NCBI GenBank assembly: GCA_041572275.1
Contig: JBFFSQ010000051.1
Span: forward strand, 1-16,601
Direction of reading: 5' to 3'
Source: JBFFSQ01 sp041572275
GTDB taxonomy: Bacteria; Pseudomonadota; Gammaproteobacteria; SZUA-229
Length of the DNA stretch: 16,601 nucleotides
A model generated the notes under the pieces. The model searched no databases, was not told the origin of the DNA, and worked only from the letters and a program-made list of their open reading frames with translations. Shown one piece after another: positions 14,813 through 16,601 of this stretch (its first letter is position 1; every line of letters begins with the position of its first letter). The position numbers and the translations under genes are program-made.

Positions 14813-15298
14813 ATGAGACTGACAACAAAAGGCCGTTATGCGGTAACAGCTGTATTGGACTTATCGTTTCATCAGCACGAAGGCCCTGTTTCACTGGCCG
14901 ATATTTCAGATCGACAGAATATATCATTATCTTATCTTGAACAATTGTTTGCACGTTTAAGACGTAATGGTATCGTCTCGAGTACTCGAGGCCCTGGCGG
15001 CGGATATTCGTTGACCCGTGAACCAGAAGCTGTATCCATGGCTGAAATTATCCTTGCTGTGGATGAAAGCTATGAAGCTACTAATTGTTCATCTGAACCC
15101 AGTGGCTGTAGCGGACAACAACAGTGTTTAACCCATGATCTATGGCAGGAACTCAGTCAGGAAATTCATCAGTTCCTGAACAGTATTTCGCTCGCCGAGA
15201 TGCAGTCCAAAAGCGCGGTTAAAGAGGTTGTCGATCGTCAGCATAAAAGAGCTGCGGAACACACCCTTAATAAAATGGTTGTTGAGACGGCTGGATAA
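14813..15298 (+). CDS. iscR: Fe-S cluster-sensing transcription regulator IscR (Rrf2 family)
   Basis: IscR is a 2Fe-2S winged-helix regulator that represses the isc operon when Fe-S clusters are plentiful. It has 161 residues, the usual length. The N-terminus MRLTTKGRYAVTAVLDL and the recognition region ISLSYLEQLFARLRRNGIVSSTRGPGGGYSL (about 37-67) follow E. coli IscR closely. Cluster ligands are Cys92, Cys99, Cys105 and His108 (CLTHDLW). The first spacing is CX6C, one residue longer than the CX5C of E. coli IscR. AAAGAGA lies about 8 bases before the ATG. It has its own promoter with a type 1 IscR site (14753-14777). A cysteine desulfurase gene follows 6 bases after the stop, so the run forms an operon. 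Confidence 0.96.
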   Translation: MRLTTKGRYAVTAVLDLSFHQHEGPVSLADISDRQNISLSYLEQLFARLRRNGIVSSTRGPGGGYSLTREPEAVSMAEIILAVDESYEATNCSSEPSGCSGQQQCLTHDLWQELSQEIHQFLNSISLAEMQSKSAVKEVVDRQHKRAAEHTLNKMVVETAG

Positions 15299-15304
15299 AG
15301 TTTA

Positions 15305-16432
15305 ATGCCACTGTACCTGGATAATAATGCCACAACGGCATTGGATCCGATGGTGCTGGATGCGATGCTGCCTTATATGCAGCTTGTTTTTGGTAACCCA
15401 TCTAGTGTTCATCGATATGGACGTTTGACACGTGATGCACTGGAATTGGCGCGATCACAGGTCGCAAGACTGGTAGGTGCTCAGCCTGGTCAGGTTATAT
15501 TTACTTCCGGTGGGACCGAGGCTAATAACCTGGCTATACGAGGTGCGCTGTCAGTGAAAGCACCCGGTCGTTTCGCCGTGAGTGCCATAGAACATGCCTC
15601 AGTAATGGATGCTGCAAAGGCGCTAACCCAGGAAGGCTGGCAGCTTGATGTTATAGCTGCAGATAGTAATTGTAGAATTAAAGCTTCAGCTCTGGATGAT
15701 GCAGTACATAGTGATACACAGCTGGTTTCAGTCATGATGGCTAATAATGAAACCGGCACCATACAGGATATTGAAATGCTGAGTGGGATGTGTCGAGAGA
15801 AGGGGATTTTATTCCACACTGATGCATCACAGGCAGCGGGTAAAATACCGGTGAACTTCTCGAATACCGGTGTGAGTTTGATGACTGTGTCATCACACAA
15901 ATTATATGGCCCCCAGGGAGTGGGTGCTTTGATTGCTGATCGTGCGATCGAGTTAAAGCCAGTGTTATATGGCGGCGGTCAGGAGCGTGGTTTACGTAGT
16001 GGTACAGAGAATATTGCGGGTATCGTAGGTTTTGGAAAGGCTGCTGAGCTGGCGTTACAACACATGGATGATCGCGCACGGCAAATGAGCAAGTTGCGTG
16101 ATGAGCTTGTTATGAGGCTTGAGAACATAGCGGGCATTACTGTCTTTGCGAAAGATTCTGAGCGATTACCTAATACCGTGCAATTTGCTGTAGACGGGTT
16201 TGAAGGTGAGACCCTGCTTATGCAGCTGGATAAAAAGGGTATAGCTGTTTCCAGCGGTTCAGCCTGCCATAGTGGGCAGACTGAACCGAGTCATGTGTTA
16301 CTAGCGATGGGTGTACCGAGCAATGTGGCTCGTAGTGCCATTCGCGTGAGTTTTGGTAAGGACAATAAACCTGAAGAGGTTAATCAGTTCATGGATGCTT
16401 TACAGAATATTATTGATGAAAGAGTTAATTAA
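15305..16432 (+). CDS. Cysteine desulfurase, NifS/IscS type (first of two)
   Basis: This PLP enzyme takes sulfur from L-cysteine, leaving alanine and a protein-bound persulfide for Fe-S or thio-cofactor synthesis. It has 375 residues, shorter than IscS (about 404). Key parts: YLDNNATTALDP (N-terminus), His97 in EHASV, Asp173 in HTDASQAAGK, Schiff-base Lys199 in SSHKLYGPQG, and GGGQERGLRSGTEN. The catalytic cysteine Cys321 lies in the mobile loop SSGSACHSGQTEPSHVL, a group I (NifS/IscS) loop with His after the Cys instead of the Thr of IscS and NifS. It lies 6 bases after iscR and one base before a second desulfurase gene that looks like true IscS. It may be a NifS-like paralogue with a distinct acceptor; naming it iscS would be misleading given its neighbour. 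Confidence 0.92.
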   Translation: MPLYLDNNATTALDPMVLDAMLPYMQLVFGNPSSVHRYGRLTRDALELARSQVARLVGAQPGQVIFTSGGTEANNLAIRGALSVKAPGRFAVSAIEHASVMDAAKALTQEGWQLDVIAADSNCRIKASALDDAVHSDTQLVSVMMANNETGTIQDIEMLSGMCREKGILFHTDASQAAGKIPVNFSNTGVSLMTVSSHKLYGPQGVGALIADRAIELKPVLYGGGQERGLRSGTENIAGIVGFGKAAELALQHMDDRARQMSKLRDELVMRLENIAGITVFAKDSERLPNTVQFAVDGFEGETLLMQLDKKGIAVSSGSACHSGQTEPSHVLLAMGVPSNVARSAIRVSFGKDNKPEEVNQFMDALQNIIDERVN

Positions 16433-16433
16433 C

Positions 16434-16601
16434 GTGAGCGATATAAAATTACCCATCTATTTTGATTACTCAGCAACCACCCCGGTTGATGAGCGTGTGG
16501 CGCAAGCCATGATCGAGTGCATGACGTTTGAAGGTAACTTTGGTAACCCGGCAAGCCGCAGTCATGCGTTTGGCTGGAAATCAGAAGAAGCAGTGGAAAC
16601 G
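16434..16601 (+). CDS. iscS: IscS cysteine desulfurase, N-terminal fragment (3' end outside window)
   Basis: The first 56 codons are open to the window edge. From a GTG at 16434 the product begins (M)SDIKLPIYFDYSATTPVDERVAQAM, then FEGNFGNPASRSHAFGWKSEEAVE, which follows canonical IscS (KLPIYLDYSATTPVD...FGNPASRSH in E. coli). IscS is the sulfur donor of the ISC Fe-S assembly system, and iscU and iscA would be expected further on. It starts one base after the preceding desulfurase stop, so the two are translationally linked. GAAAGAG (16418-16424) is a possible ribosome site with a long gap. The catalytic loop and PLP lysine lie beyond the window. Confidence 0.92.
   Translation, partial: MSDIKLPIYFDYSATTPVDERVAQAMIECMTFEGNFGNPASRSHAFGWKSEEAVET

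Noticed and set aside
1..16601. Signs of a mobile element, phage or defence system
   Set aside because: No transposase, integrase, terminal repeats, toxin-antitoxin pair or defence-type domains are seen. Gene content is core metabolism throughout.

Overview
The window looks like a chromosomal core region of a gammaproteobacterium with moderate GC (mid-40s percent by eye). The basis is the gene content: a PhoQ-like kinase, CmoM, hexameric type II citrate synthase, UbiU/UbiV, YhcC, ClpS/ClpA, infA, and an IscR-led Fe-S cluster locus. I cannot place the genus; a Thiotrichales/Methylophaga-like lineage is only a guess. I see no phage, insertion sequence, CRISPR array, rRNA or tRNA gene.

Layout, left to right. 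(1) The 3' end of a PhoQ-type sensor kinase (+). It converges on a minus-strand block of cmoM (tRNA wobble-uridine methyltransferase) and, upstream of it, gltA (citrate synthase). gltA has its own promoter, with an unassigned perfect palindrome between -35 and -10. (2) A tight minus-strand operon yhcC-ubiU-ubiV: a radical SAM protein followed by the two Fe-S U32-family proteins of O2-independent ubiquinone synthesis. A near-consensus FNR/Anr box lies in front of it at class II spacing. (3) A minus-strand pair, an outer-membrane porin-like protein followed by a secreted Sel1-repeat/coiled-coil protein. (4) A 548-base intergenic region with three perfect inverted repeats and no recognisable gene. 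(5) clpS-clpA (+), facing infA (-) across a strong bidirectional terminator. infA lies downstream of a secreted M23 metallopeptidase gene (-). (6) A plus-strand run: a class I/II aminotransferase, cysE (serine acetyltransferase), iscR, a NifS/IscS-type cysteine desulfurase, and the first 56 codons of a second desulfurase that is canonical IscS.

How the genes fit together. The right end joins cysteine supply (CysE) to sulfur mobilisation (two desulfurases) under an IscR promoter whose -35 is covered by a clear type 1 IscR site. The left-centre operon couples two Fe-S hydroxylase subunits and an Fe-S radical SAM enzyme to an oxygen-sensing control site, which fits anaerobic quinone synthesis. 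The most interesting points are YhcC sharing this apparently FNR-controlled operon with UbiU/UbiV, the tandem cysteine desulfurases, the gltA promoter palindrome, and the structured clpS-porin intergenic region.
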